Positions 49,632-57,587 of a DNA stretch of 64,000 nt are shown piece by piece. The translations under genes were made by a program, and so were the position numbers. How positions within the stretch are numbered: position 1 is the first letter of the stretch; the number at the start of each line of letters is the position of its first letter. The DNA comes from JAZDGX01 sp964482205 (GTDB lineage: Bacteria > Eisenbacteria > RBG-16-71-46 > CAIMUX01 > WJJG01), in contig CAYZWI010000012.1 of the NCBI GenBank assembly GCA_964482205.1, positions 62,001-126,000 on the forward strand, given 5' to 3'. The notes under the pieces are model-generated. The model searched no databases. It was not told the DNA's origin and was given only the letters and a program-made list of their open reading frames with translations.

Positions 49632-51725
49632 TTACGGGTGCACTTCCAGAGGCTGATCGGCCAGGACCACCCGCCAGTCGAGCATTTCGCGGATCATCAA
49701 TTCGGTTACGCCTTCGAAGGTCCCGCGCAGCTGCTGCAAATTGCCCTCGCCCGAGCGTACGGGCACCGCAGCGAACTGCACCTTCAACCCTCTGAGCGCC
49801 TCTTGCATCGCGTCCGAACGCCGCGCCACCCGTTGGACCTCGGCCTGGCTGCGGATGCCGGCCATGGCGGCCGCCAGGGCGGGAGGAAAGGTACAGAGAA
49901 AAGGCAGCCAACGACTGATGTGAGGGAAGAGAATATGTCCCAGGCATGCGCCCAGGGTGATCACGAAGCAGGCGTTGATTCCGAAGTGCAGGGTTCCATC
50001 CAGCTTGTCGGAACGGTCGCAGGTATTCTTGTGATACTCGATCTGTTCCTCGATGAGGCAGCGTAGCAAATACCCCTGGACGCCCTTGAGGTATTCGTCG
50101 GTGACCCGAACATTCGGCAGCCCCGCTGACCGTTCGATATTCAAATAGTGCCAATGCATCCAGGTGGCCGCCGGGTTCCCATAGGTTGCCAGATGCCCGG
50201 CCAGCGAAACCTGCTGTCCGCCGCCTCCGAGCAGCGAGAGATTGCGGGCCAGGCGCAAGCGCTCCGACAATGTTCGATAATCGATCCAGCGCTCATGCCA
50301 ATGACGAAGCTGGCCGGGGAAGATCAGGGAGAGAATCGTGAGCAGGGCGATTCCTTCAAGAATCCCCAGAACGACGACGAAATGCGGCGGGGACCAGATG
50401 ATCCCGATCAACGCGACGAGAATGGCGAAGGCGCCCAAGAGGTAGCTCGCTACGAATGCGCTCCGGAAGATGTGGCCATAATAAAGGGAAAGCTGATTCG
50501 CCCAGGCATAGTGCTCGAGATAATGGTCGCAGGTCCTTTCTCCGATAGAGGGAGCGCCTGCCGTGTTCCGATCAGGATCGAGAATGGTGCATTGGCAGCT
50601 GCGGGTCCAGTGCCTGTATGTTTCAGCGACAAAAGGTCTGGTTCGGAAAGGAGCCAGGGCCAACAAATTGCGCAGGTTCTTTCGGCGCTCGCGACGCTCG
50701 AAGAACCTGCCGGACAAGAAGCCGGAGAAGATCGTCCACCATCCCAGCAACAGGGCCCCGCGTTTCTGTTGCTCCGCGAAGTACTCTTCATGTTGCGTCG
50801 TGGATCGCGCGGGCTGCGCGGAGGTCGGCTGCTTCGGCGGCAACAAGAGATCCTGAACTTGTTCCTTCAGCCGCTCCGTGTCTCCGGGCAGGTCGGCGGG
50901 CTTCTTGATCAGGCGCCATTCGGGCAGACGAAGCACCCAGGTGTCCGGGCTCGACCAGCTCACCCACACCACCGGAATGCCGCGTTCGAGCGCCTGGATC
51001 ACGACCGCACCGGTCCCTCCCGGGCCATGCGGAGGTCGACCATCCCAGATTGCGAGCAGCAGGTCCGTCTGATTGAGCACTGCGAGCCCGACGGCTTCAT
51101 ATGCGGCCGCCGTCGGCTTCCGCTTGCCTGCCGAAGTGGTCTCGACCTTGCCGTCCAATTCGAAGACGGCGCTCGCCTGCCCCAGCAACCGCCGGAACTC
51201 GGCTTTCGCCGCCGCCTCGGGAAAATCCTTCTCGTATTCTTCTCGAGGAAAGGGAAGCGGGCACTGCAGGTCATAGCCCAGTTTCAAGCCTTCGTCAGCG
51301 ACCCATCGATCCGCTCCCTCGGCAATCGCAGACACGATTCTCAGCGTTTCGAAACTGCTCTTCCCCGCCGCTGGCGCGGTCGTCGCTTCGAGCGCATTCG
51401 AACTCATCGCCGGCAATCCCAGCGTCGCCGGGCGCGCGGAGGCCTCGAAAGGCGGGCTGGTATCGAAGAGGTCCGGAGCAGCTTGCGCGACTCCGTGGAC
51501 GGCATCGGCAATCGTCCGCAGAATGTTGCGCACGGTTCGGCGAAGCTGCGTCTCATCGGGCGCCGGTCGGTCCCTGGATGCATCCGGTCGATGTCCGGTG
51601 ACACCGACGCGCAGCACCAGCCGTGCCCGCGGCGGGTGGAGCGAAGGGGGATCTTGCAGGGGCGTGGCAGCCGCTTCGCGCGGGCGCGCCGCGATGGTAT
51701 CGAGATCGGCGGGAGTCACATTCAT
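49632..51725 (-). CDS. SLOG-like nucleotide-sensor domain fused to a multi-TM region
   Basis: The 697-residue protein has an N-terminal Rossmann-like domain. It includes LRVGVTGHR (about 38-46), SAIAEGADRWVADEGL, LPFPREEYEKDFP and LLAIWDGRPPHGPGGTGAVV, followed by a GIPVVWV strand. This set is typical of SLOG/LOG-type domains that bind nucleotide-derived ligands. After a linker come two transmembrane helices (about 421-470) and, after a cytoplasmic segment, two more (about 580-622). The arrangement resembles SLOG proteins with SLATT-type membrane effector regions in nucleotide-signalled defence systems. An ATG at 51725 is used; no good ribosome site is seen, and a TTG at 51734 is also in frame. 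It is divergent from the TIR gene and upstream of the tubulin/VWA block. Confidence 0.72.
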   Translation of the reverse strand: MNVTPADLDTIAARPREAAATPLQDPPSLHPPRARLVLRVGVTGHRPDASRDRPAPDETQLRRTVRNILRTIADAVHGVAQAAPDLFDTSPPFEASARPATLGLPAMSSNALEATTAPAAGKSSFETLRIVSAIAEGADRWVADEGLKLGYDLQCPLPFPREEYEKDFPEAAAKAEFRRLLGQASAVFELDGKVETTSAGKRKPTAAAYEAVGLAVLNQTDLLLAIWDGRPPHGPGGTGAVVIQALERGIPVVWVSWSSPDTWVLRLPEWRLIKKPADLPGDTERLKEQVQDLLLPPKQPTSAQPARSTTQHEEYFAEQQKRGALLLGWWTIFSGFLSGRFFERRERRKNLRNLLALAPFRTRPFVAETYRHWTRSCQCTILDPDRNTAGAPSIGERTCDHYLEHYAWANQLSLYYGHIFRSAFVASYLLGAFAILVALIGIIWSPPHFVVVLGILEGIALLTILSLIFPGQLRHWHERWIDYRTLSERLRLARNLSLLGGGGQQVSLAGHLATYGNPAATWMHWHYLNIERSAGLPNVRVTDEYLKGVQGYLLRCLIEEQIEYHKNTCDRSDKLDGTLHFGINACFVITLGACLGHILFPHISRWLPFLCTFPPALAAAMAGIRSQAEVQRVARRSDAMQEALRGLKVQFAAVPVRSGEGNLQQLRGTFEGVTELMIREMLDWRVVLADQPLEVHP

Positions 51726-51891
51726 CAGCGCCAATCGTAGCCCTAACGGTCATGAGGAACAAGCCGCCCATTTGGCGGCCGGCGTGAAGGGGGACCCGAG
51801 CATGGGCCAAGACCCTGTCACGCAAGCTTCCGGCCGACATACGATCTCTCGGGCAACCAAACGAGCTATCACTCCCCGGCGCCCGGTCGAG

Positions 51892-51897
51892 TACAAT
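51892..51897 (+). promoter_or_regulatory. possible -10 element for the TIR-receiver gene
   Basis: TACAAT, five of six consensus bases, about 90 bases before the start codon. No good -35 at standard spacing. Confidence 0.3.
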
Positions 51898-51986
51898 CGC
51901 GGGGGCCTGTACGAGGGAGCCGCCGGCAGCGATGGCCTGAGCACCCCTCAGGACATGGCTCGCGAACGGACGATGAGGAGACCTTG

Positions 51987-52931
51987 ATGCCGAATGTATT
52001 CGTCAGCTATGCGACCGGCGACGAATTCTTCGCTGACTTGACGAGGATGAAACTCCAGGAGGCGGGCATCGGTGTCTGGTACGACAAGGATTCGTTGCGC
52101 GTGGGCGAGGAGTGGCGACAAGCGATCGACGAAGGCATTTCTTCCTGCGATGTCTGCCTGGCGGTTCTCACGCCAGCCTCCTGCAGTTCACCCTATGTCA
52201 CCTATGAATGGGCGTTCGCGCTCGGGAGAGGGATCAAGGTGGTCCCTCTTCTCGTTGAAGGTGCGGAGATTCATCCCCGGCTGCGCGTTCTACAATACCT
52301 CGATTTCCGCGACAGCAAGAAGGCCCCATGGGCCGAGTTGATCAAGGAAATCAACCAGAGTGCCTGCCATTCGAATGAAATATCACGCCCCGGATATGTC
52401 CGGGACATGACCATCGAACAGCTCCAAACGCTCATCACCGGCGCAGTTGCTCTGGCCGAAGCGAGTTCGAAAGGGCCCGGGCGGGATTCGTCTCCTGCAG
52501 ACATCCGTCGGGCGGCGAGAAGCGTCATCAATTGGAGCGGATGGGAAGCGAATGCCCCCAGTCAGCTGAAGCGTCACCGTATCCTTTGGGTCGACGATCG
52601 GCCCGACAACAACACATACGAAAGAAAGGCTTTCGAGCAGCTGGGATTCGACTTCACGCTTGCCTTGTCGACGAAGGAAGCGCTGGAAATCCTTTCCCAG
52701 GATCAATTCGCGGCCGTCATTTCCGACATGGGCCGCCGTGAAGGGCCGAGAGAAGGGTACGTGTTGTTGGACACCCTGCGAAAACGGGGCGACCAGACGC
52801 CGTACTTCTTTTACGCGGGTTCAGGCTCAAGATCGCCCGAGCATCGGCGCGAGGCCGCGGAGCATGGCGCGCAAGGTTCGACGAATCTTCCTCAAGAGCT
52901 GTTCGAGATGATCACGCAGAGCTTGAAATGA
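51987..52931 (+). CDS. TIR domain fused to a receiver-like domain
   Basis: The 314-residue soluble protein has an N-terminal TIR domain (1-135). It shows VFVSYATGDE, the BB-loop-like YDKDSLRVGEEW and SPYVTYEWAFAL with Glu74 at the position of the catalytic glutamate of NADase TIRs. The C-terminal receiver-like domain (about 196-314) has the acidic pair Asp203/Asp204 (LWVDDRPDNN), the acceptor-position Asp247 (VISDMG) and YAGSGS. Asn300 sits where the conserved lysine would be (GAQGSTN). The fusion suggests an effector that cleaves NAD when the receiver or a partner is triggered. The ATG at 51987 follows GAGGAG at 6 bases. It is divergent from the SLOG gene, with which it probably shares a control region. 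Confidence 0.82.
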   Translation: MPNVFVSYATGDEFFADLTRMKLQEAGIGVWYDKDSLRVGEEWRQAIDEGISSCDVCLAVLTPASCSSPYVTYEWAFALGRGIKVVPLLVEGAEIHPRLRVLQYLDFRDSKKAPWAELIKEINQSACHSNEISRPGYVRDMTIEQLQTLITGAVALAEASSKGPGRDSSPADIRRAARSVINWSGWEANAPSQLKRHRILWVDDRPDNNTYERKAFEQLGFDFTLALSTKEALEILSQDQFAAVISDMGRREGPREGYVLLDTLRKRGDQTPYFFYAGSGSRSPEHRREAAEHGAQGSTNLPQELFEMITQSLK

Positions 52932-52940
52932 GATCAGCTC

Positions 52941-52960
52941 ATTCTGCTCCATTCTGCTCC
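52941..52960. repeat. 10-base tandem duplication
   Basis: ATTCTGCTCC occurs twice in direct succession (52941-52950 and 52951-52960), ten bases after the TIR-receiver stop. Probably a slippage duplication. Confidence 0.7.
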
Positions 52961-53019
52961 CGGAGGCGTTTCGGCCGGGAACCCGGACTGCATGGTGTCC
53001 TTTCGCAGAGAAGACTCCC

Positions 53020-54072
53020 TTAGTTTTTCCCGACCCCCTCCATCACATACCTCCCCATCGCATCCTCCAACCGCAGGCGGTCGCCCGCTTCCAATCCCCG
53101 CGCCACGGCGGTGAACGCCTGCACCACTTCGAAGCGCCGGGCGCCGAAGAGGCTCATCTGCCGGTCGACCTCGCTCGTCACCCAGCGCCCGAGGCGGCCG
53201 GAAGGATTGCCCAGGCGGTGGCGATGGAAGACGGCGCGGATCTCGGCCGCGGGATCAGGGACCATCTGCGCGCGGGTCTCGCTCAAGTGCGAAGCCAGCT
53301 CGCTCGCGCGCGTCGAAACCGTCTCGATCGTCCCAAGGATGGCCTGCGCGATCGTTGCCCGATCGGTTTGGACGAATCTGCGGCTCAGCATCTTCTGGCC
53401 GTCGATCGGAACAGTCACGCCGTTGATGCAGATCAGGCGCAGAAGAAGGTGGCGAATCTCGAGCGGATGCGCCCCCGTCTCGCTGGTCATGATGCTGATT
53501 CCCGCGGCGGCGGGATCCTTTTTCGAGGGGCTCCCCACATTGAGCAGCATGTCCTTGTCGTCCATCGCCAGGCGCAGAGTGAGCGAGTCGTCGCCGATTT
53601 CCGTCTGCAGCGACGACATGCTTGCGCCCGCGGCCTGCTGGATGATGTCGAGGATGTCGAGATCGTCCATGCGCACATAGCTGGAAGGGAGAATCGCCCG
53701 GAAGGTCGGATGATCGCGGCCTTGAAAGCGCATCAGCAGCGCGCGGCCGTCGCTCAGCTCGGAAGTTTCCTGCAACGTGCGCAACAGCTTCAGTCCGACG
53801 GCCGCCGGCAAGCGATCGAGGAATGCGCCGGGCATGCGCAGAAGGCCGCAGATTTGCCGCATGCAGTGGCCCGTGGGGAAGGTCTCGAGCGTCTTCGATC
53901 TCCGGCGCATGAGAATCTTGAAACGGCTGCCCAGGGGAGCGAGGGAATCGTGAACCTCCATGCGCAGGTCCGACAGCGAGCCGTACTCGTCCCAGGTTCC
54001 CATGCGTTCCTGACAGAGCCGCTCTTTCACGGCGGAGAGCGGCATGGTGTACACGCCTATGCGTCTTGCCAT
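53020..54072 (-). CDS. DUF932-like (phage/plasmid-associated) protein
   Basis: The 350-residue soluble protein starts at an ATG inside the end of the helicase gene (16-base overlap), so the two are co-translated. The segments FRAILPSSYVRMDDLDILDII and RMPGAFLDRLPAAVGLKLL resemble the DUF932 family found on phages and mobile elements, where function is unknown. The C-terminal half is helical (FVQTDRATIAQAILGTIETVS), followed by a regular charged helix. No catalytic motif is visible. The tight coupling to an SF2 helicase suggests a DNA-transaction role. The family assignment rests on pattern memory only. Confidence 0.55.
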   Translation of the reverse strand: MARRIGVYTMPLSAVKERLCQERMGTWDEYGSLSDLRMEVHDSLAPLGSRFKILMRRRSKTLETFPTGHCMRQICGLLRMPGAFLDRLPAAVGLKLLRTLQETSELSDGRALLMRFQGRDHPTFRAILPSSYVRMDDLDILDIIQQAAGASMSSLQTEIGDDSLTLRLAMDDKDMLLNVGSPSKKDPAAAGISIMTSETGAHPLEIRHLLLRLICINGVTVPIDGQKMLSRRFVQTDRATIAQAILGTIETVSTRASELASHLSETRAQMVPDPAAEIRAVFHRHRLGNPSGRLGRWVTSEVDRQMSLFGARRFEVVQAFTAVARGLEAGDRLRLEDAMGRYVMEGVGKN

Positions 54073-55937
54073 TCGATCTTCCCTCCTTGTCTGCAGAGGT
54101 CCTGCTTCTTGCACTTGTCGCAAATCGTCTTGGGAACGAGGTGTTTCTTCAGGCACACGGCCCTGCGTCTCACGCAACCGTCGGCGTCGATCTCCAGGAA
54201 TCGGTTGGTGCGGGGGATGTGCGTCCACATGGGAGGAATCGGCTCGTCGGAGCCTTCTTTTCTGGCCAGGGATCGCGCGCGTTCGAACTCGTCACCATCG
54301 CACACGCTCGACCATGCCCACTCCGGCTCTTGGGGCGGATCATCCTGGTCCTTGCCGGCATCCTGGCCCACCTGCGAATTCTCGACCATGCTCCGCGCCG
54401 CGCGCATGTCGGGAAGCGCGAAGCCTTCTTCCTTCAACACCCGCAGACGCTGGCGCGAGTGCGAGCGGAAGATGCCGGTGGCGTCGTCGTCCCAGAAGTC
54501 GACATAGAGGCAGCTCGTTTTTCCCGGGCAGCGGCGCATGCCGCGTCCCACCGACTGGATCACCTTCGCGCGCGACTTGAACCCGCCCGCGTTCACGAGC
54601 ACATGAATGCCGTCGATGCTGACGCCTTCCTGGAAGAGCCCGGTGGTCGCGATGAGGCAACCGAGACGCCCGGCGCGAAAATCGCCGGTCGCCTGGTGGA
54701 GCTCGCCGCGCGCGATCCCTCCATGCACGAAGGCGAGCGGCAGGCCACCGCGCATGAAGGCCGGCGGCGAGCCGCCAGGCATGGAGGCCGGCGGCTTCTC
54801 GACCTTGCTTTGTTCCTCCGCGCAGGTCCCTTCCTTGGCGGCAAGTGCGCGCGCGCGCATCTCGCTTTCCAGCCAATCGCGCAGCAGCTGCCCGTGCTCG
54901 ATGCGCTCGACGAGGACCAACACCGACTTCCCCGTCCTGGCTGCGTCGCACGCGATCTCGACGATGCGTCGATTGCGCCCGTGGTGATGCACGATGAAAT
55001 CGCGATACAGCGTGGGAAACGGCTTTTCGAACATGTCGCCGTCGATGCGCCCGAATTCGATGCGCACGTCGATGGGGCAGGCATATCCCTTCTCGATCAG
55101 GAACGCCGCCGAATACCGGCGGCCGGTGAGCGGAGGCCCGGCCAGCGCGTCGAGCACCGTCTGGTCGGCGCCGGGGCGAAAGGGCACGGCCGAGAGATAG
55201 AAGTGATAGCGGGGATCGATGCGTCGAATGAGATCGAGGTAGGTGGGCGCGACCGCGTGATGCCCTTCGTCGAACACGAGCACGCCGTTCTTCCACCGCG
55301 CGATGTCGGCCGACGACTGCTCGAGGGCTTGGACGAGAGCGACCGTGATCGCCTGCGGGGAACAGCGCCCGTCGCCGATGATTCCCGGCTCGATGCCGAG
55401 ATACGCGCGCAGGTTCTCGGCGGTCTGGCGCAAGAGCGTGCGGGTGGTCACCAGGAAGAGCGCGGGCAATCCGATGCGCGCGACGATCGCCGCGGCGAGC
55501 AGCGACTTGCCTCCGCTCGTCCCGATGTCGATCAATCCGCGTCCGGAATCGAGCGCGGTTTGCACGACTTCTTCCTGGTAGTCGCGCAAGCGCCACTCGG
55601 ACAGCGACCAGTTCTCCCGCCGCGTGGGTGCTTGGCGGTGATCGCGAATCCGATAGCGGATCCCCGCTTTGCGAAGGGTGTGTTTGAGACCAGGGAGAGC
55701 GCCGGTCAGGCAAGCGCTCCGGAAGGGGTCGAAGACGGCGGCCAGGTTGGGTGTCCGCGCGTTCGAAGAGGCTCCGAGGTCCGCCTGGTAGCCTCTGAAG
55801 CCCGCGTGGTCGGAGAGATTGAGCCGGGGAAGATGCGGATTGAGCACGCGGTCCAGGAGTTGCGCCGGGGCCGGACCCGAGATGGTGGCCTCGATGTTAC
55901 TGACTGCAATTTCAAGGGTTACGCTTCGAAAGGCCAC
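54057..55937 (-). CDS. superfamily 2 DNA/RNA helicase
   Basis: The protein of about 626 residues has the SF2 motifs in order: LRDYQEEVV (about 117-125), Walker A GTSGGKS (139-145), DEGH (223-226), SAVP (249-252) and the arginine-finger motif VI QSVGRGMRR (461-469). The overall style is of UvsW/RAD25-type ATP-dependent helicases. The C-terminus ends in a cysteine cluster (CDKCKKQDLC) that may bind zinc. Between the two RecA-like domains, residues 382-408 are a threefold repeat. The start is GTG at 55937 with AAAAGGAA upstream, matching the promoter position. It is in an operon with the DUF932-like gene and divergent from the XRE/ImmA pair. Confidence 0.8.
   Translation of the reverse strand: MAFRSVTLEIAVSNIEATISGPAPAQLLDRVLNPHLPRLNLSDHAGFRGYQADLGASSNARTPNLAAVFDPFRSACLTGALPGLKHTLRKAGIRYRIRDHRQAPTRRENWSLSEWRLRDYQEEVVQTALDSGRGLIDIGTSGGKSLLAAAIVARIGLPALFLVTTRTLLRQTAENLRAYLGIEPGIIGDGRCSPQAITVALVQALEQSSADIARWKNGVLVFDEGHHAVAPTYLDLIRRIDPRYHFYLSAVPFRPGADQTVLDALAGPPLTGRRYSAAFLIEKGYACPIDVRIEFGRIDGDMFEKPFPTLYRDFIVHHHGRNRRIVEIACDAARTGKSVLVLVERIEHGQLLRDWLESEMRARALAAKEGTCAEEQSKVEKPPASMPGGSPPAFMRGGLPLAFVHGGIARGELHQATGDFRAGRLGCLIATTGLFQEGVSIDGIHVLVNAGGFKSRAKVIQSVGRGMRRCPGKTSCLYVDFWDDDATGIFRSHSRQRLRVLKEEGFALPDMRAARSMVENSQVGQDAGKDQDDPPQEPEWAWSSVCDGDEFERARSLARKEGSDEPIPPMWTHIPRTNRFLEIDADGCVRRRAVCLKKHLVPKTICDKCKKQDLCRQGGKIEWQDA
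54714..54794 (-). repeat. 27-base tandem triplication inside the helicase gene
   Basis: Three adjacent 27-base units (54768-54794, 54741-54767, 54714-54740) encode PPASMPGGS, PPAFMRGGL and PLAFVHGGI. The last contains the helicase VHGG motif, so the first two look like diverged copies of it. Confidence 0.75.
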
Positions 55938-55990
55938 CGGGATCGTTCCTTTTCTGGGTTTTCCAGGGTTCTTCCATAGACGCTCTCGTG

Positions 55991-56052
55991 TTCGATATCG
56001 GACTTTGATTGTGTTTGATATGCGAAACGATGTCAAGCGGGATCTTCGATAT
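55991..56052. promoter_or_regulatory. divergent operator/promoter region with three TTYGATAT repeats
   Basis: TTCGATAT (55991-55998), TTTGATAT (56014-56021) and TTCGATAT (56045-56052) lie between the helicase gene and the XRE regulator gene. On the minus strand TTGACA (56036-56031) and CACAAT (56013-56008) are 17 bases apart, a good helicase-operon promoter; the middle repeat overlaps the spacer. The XRE protein is the natural candidate to bind here. Confidence 0.55.
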
Positions 56053-56195
56053 AGAAAACAGAAAATTCTGCTTGTCGAACGGCCGGCCCGGGTGCGAGGA
56101 TCGCCTCTCGGCCGGCCGGGAAGTCCTCGCGAGACCACAGCATCTTGAATGGTGAATGCGACCGCGTTCGTGACCGGCAGGCTCTTGGAGCGCAC

Positions 56196-56606
56196 ATGAC
56201 GAACGAGGAACACAAATCACTCGGCGAGCGAATCCGCTATTTGCGCGAGTCGCGCGAGATGACCTTGAGCGATCTCGAGCGCGAGTCCGGAGTGAGCAAA
56301 GGCTACCTGTCGCAACTGGAGCGCGGAGAGGCGAGCAATCCGACGGTCGACATCCTGCAGAAAGTCTCGCAAGTGCTGGGCGTTGCTGTCTCGGAGTTGC
56401 TCGGTGAAGAGTCGCCGGTGGAAGAATCACTCGCGCGTTTGCCGGCGGGGCTGCAGGCTCTCGTCGAGCAGGCGGCCGCTCGCGGCGCGCCCCTTTCCGA
56501 GCAGGATGTGCGCATGCTGCTCGGGATTCGCTATCGCGGGCGCCAGCCGAGGACGATGGAAGACTGGGCATTCCTGTACGAGACGATCAAGCGGACCGTT
56601 CGATAG
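56196..56606 (+). CDS. XRE-family helix-turn-helix regulator
   Basis: The 136-residue DNA-binding protein has a classical Cro/CI-type helix-turn-helix at about residues 8-62 (LGERIRYLRESREMTLSDLE, then VSKGYLSQLERGEASNPTVD). A short C-terminal helical part contains PLSEQDVRMLLGIRYRGRQP. It lies 25 bases before the ImmA/IrrE peptidase gene, the usual arrangement in which the peptidase cleaves the repressor. The ATG at 56196 follows GGAG at 6 bases; an upstream in-frame ATG at 56145 lacks one. It probably represses the divergent helicase operon through the TTYGATAT repeats. Confidence 0.85.
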   Translation: MTNEEHKSLGERIRYLRESREMTLSDLERESGVSKGYLSQLERGEASNPTVDILQKVSQVLGVAVSELLGEESPVEESLARLPAGLQALVEQAAARGAPLSEQDVRMLLGIRYRGRQPRTMEDWAFLYETIKRTVR

Positions 56607-56631
56607 TCGTTCGATAGCCGTGGAGGTTCCG

Positions 56632-57513
56632 GTGTCCCGCGACGGGGAACTCGATGGGCTGGCCATCCCGCATTCGCGCCGGGAATATGCGATCGCCTGT
56701 GAAGCGGTCGTCGATCGCGCGCAAGCTCTGATCGGCCAAGTGCGGGACTGGTTCCCGCAGTGGACGCCTCCGCCTTTCGATCCGCGCTTGTACGCGGAGA
56801 TGCTCTCTATTCCGGTGATCATGGCCACGCTGCCCGTCGATCTCGACGCGATCTTCATTCCGGTCGGCGATCGGCCGCGCATCATGTTGAACAAGCTCGT
56901 ACGGTCGAAGGGCCGCAGGAACTTCAGCCTGGCGCACGAAATCGCGCATTCGTTCTTTCCCGATCCGGGCGGCGCGCGCTATTTCCTGCGCGCCCGGGGA
57001 ACGGAGCACTATGGAGACAATCGCGAGCTGCGCTATGTGGAGCGCCTCTGCGACGCCGCGGCGACCGAGCTGCTCATGCCGAGCGGGTGGTTTTTGGAGT
57101 CGATGGAGCGGCACGGCGTGTCGGCCGCTTCGCTGATCGAGATCGCGGCCGAGTTCGCCGTCTCGCTCGAGGCCGCCGCCTTGCGCCTGACCGAAGTGAA
57201 TCCGCGCCCGTGCGAAGTCTTTCTCGCCGACGAAGGCGCAGGCCGGCCGAGCGGGCCATGGGCGGAAGCGAGCCTCGTCGTGCGCAGGGTGTTCGCGAAC
57301 AGCAAAGCGCCGGGTCTCCTGCACGAAGGAGCGTCCGTCCCCTGTTTCTCGCTGATGTACCAACTCGCGGCATCGGGCAAGGGCGCGGCCGTCTCGCACG
57401 AGTATCGGTCGAACGGGAAGAACCGCCGCGTGCGGGTGTCCGCCTGCGCGCTGCGCAAATCGCCGGACCTGCGGCCGCTCAGCATCCTTGGCGTGAGCGA
57501 GTGGGCGGTGTGA
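56632..57513 (+). CDS. ImmA/IrrE family metallopeptidase
   Basis: The 293-residue protein carries the zinc-protease motif HEIAH (102-106) in NFSLAHEIAHSFF. Downstream helices (YVERLCDAAATELLMPSGWF) supply the third ligand region with Glu in ATELLMP, as in ImmA/IrrE peptidases that cleave XRE repressors. The C-terminal 130 residues are an extra domain of unknown function with strand-rich sequence (AEASLVVRRVFANS, KNRRVRVSACAL). A GTG at 56632 with GGAGG five bases upstream is the best start; a GTG at 56620 is also in frame. It pairs with the XRE gene as a derepression switch, known from conjugative elements and defence loci. Confidence 0.85.
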   Translation: MSRDGELDGLAIPHSRREYAIACEAVVDRAQALIGQVRDWFPQWTPPPFDPRLYAEMLSIPVIMATLPVDLDAIFIPVGDRPRIMLNKLVRSKGRRNFSLAHEIAHSFFPDPGGARYFLRARGTEHYGDNRELRYVERLCDAAATELLMPSGWFLESMERHGVSAASLIEIAAEFAVSLEAAALRLTEVNPRPCEVFLADEGAGRPSGPWAEASLVVRRVFANSKAPGLLHEGASVPCFSLMYQLAASGKGAAVSHEYRSNGKNRRVRVSACALRKSPDLRPLSILGVSEWAV

Positions 57514-57587
57514 ACCAAAGGCGCCGGGGGGCAAGCGCGCCGGAGGCGACGCGAGCCGTGCAGGCAGACCTGACAGTCTCCTGCGCC

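Noticed and set aside
56600..56618. Short repeat TTCGATAG at the XRE stop codon
   Set aside because: Two copies 12 bases apart, similar to but not matching the TTYGATAT operator; too short to call a regulatory site.
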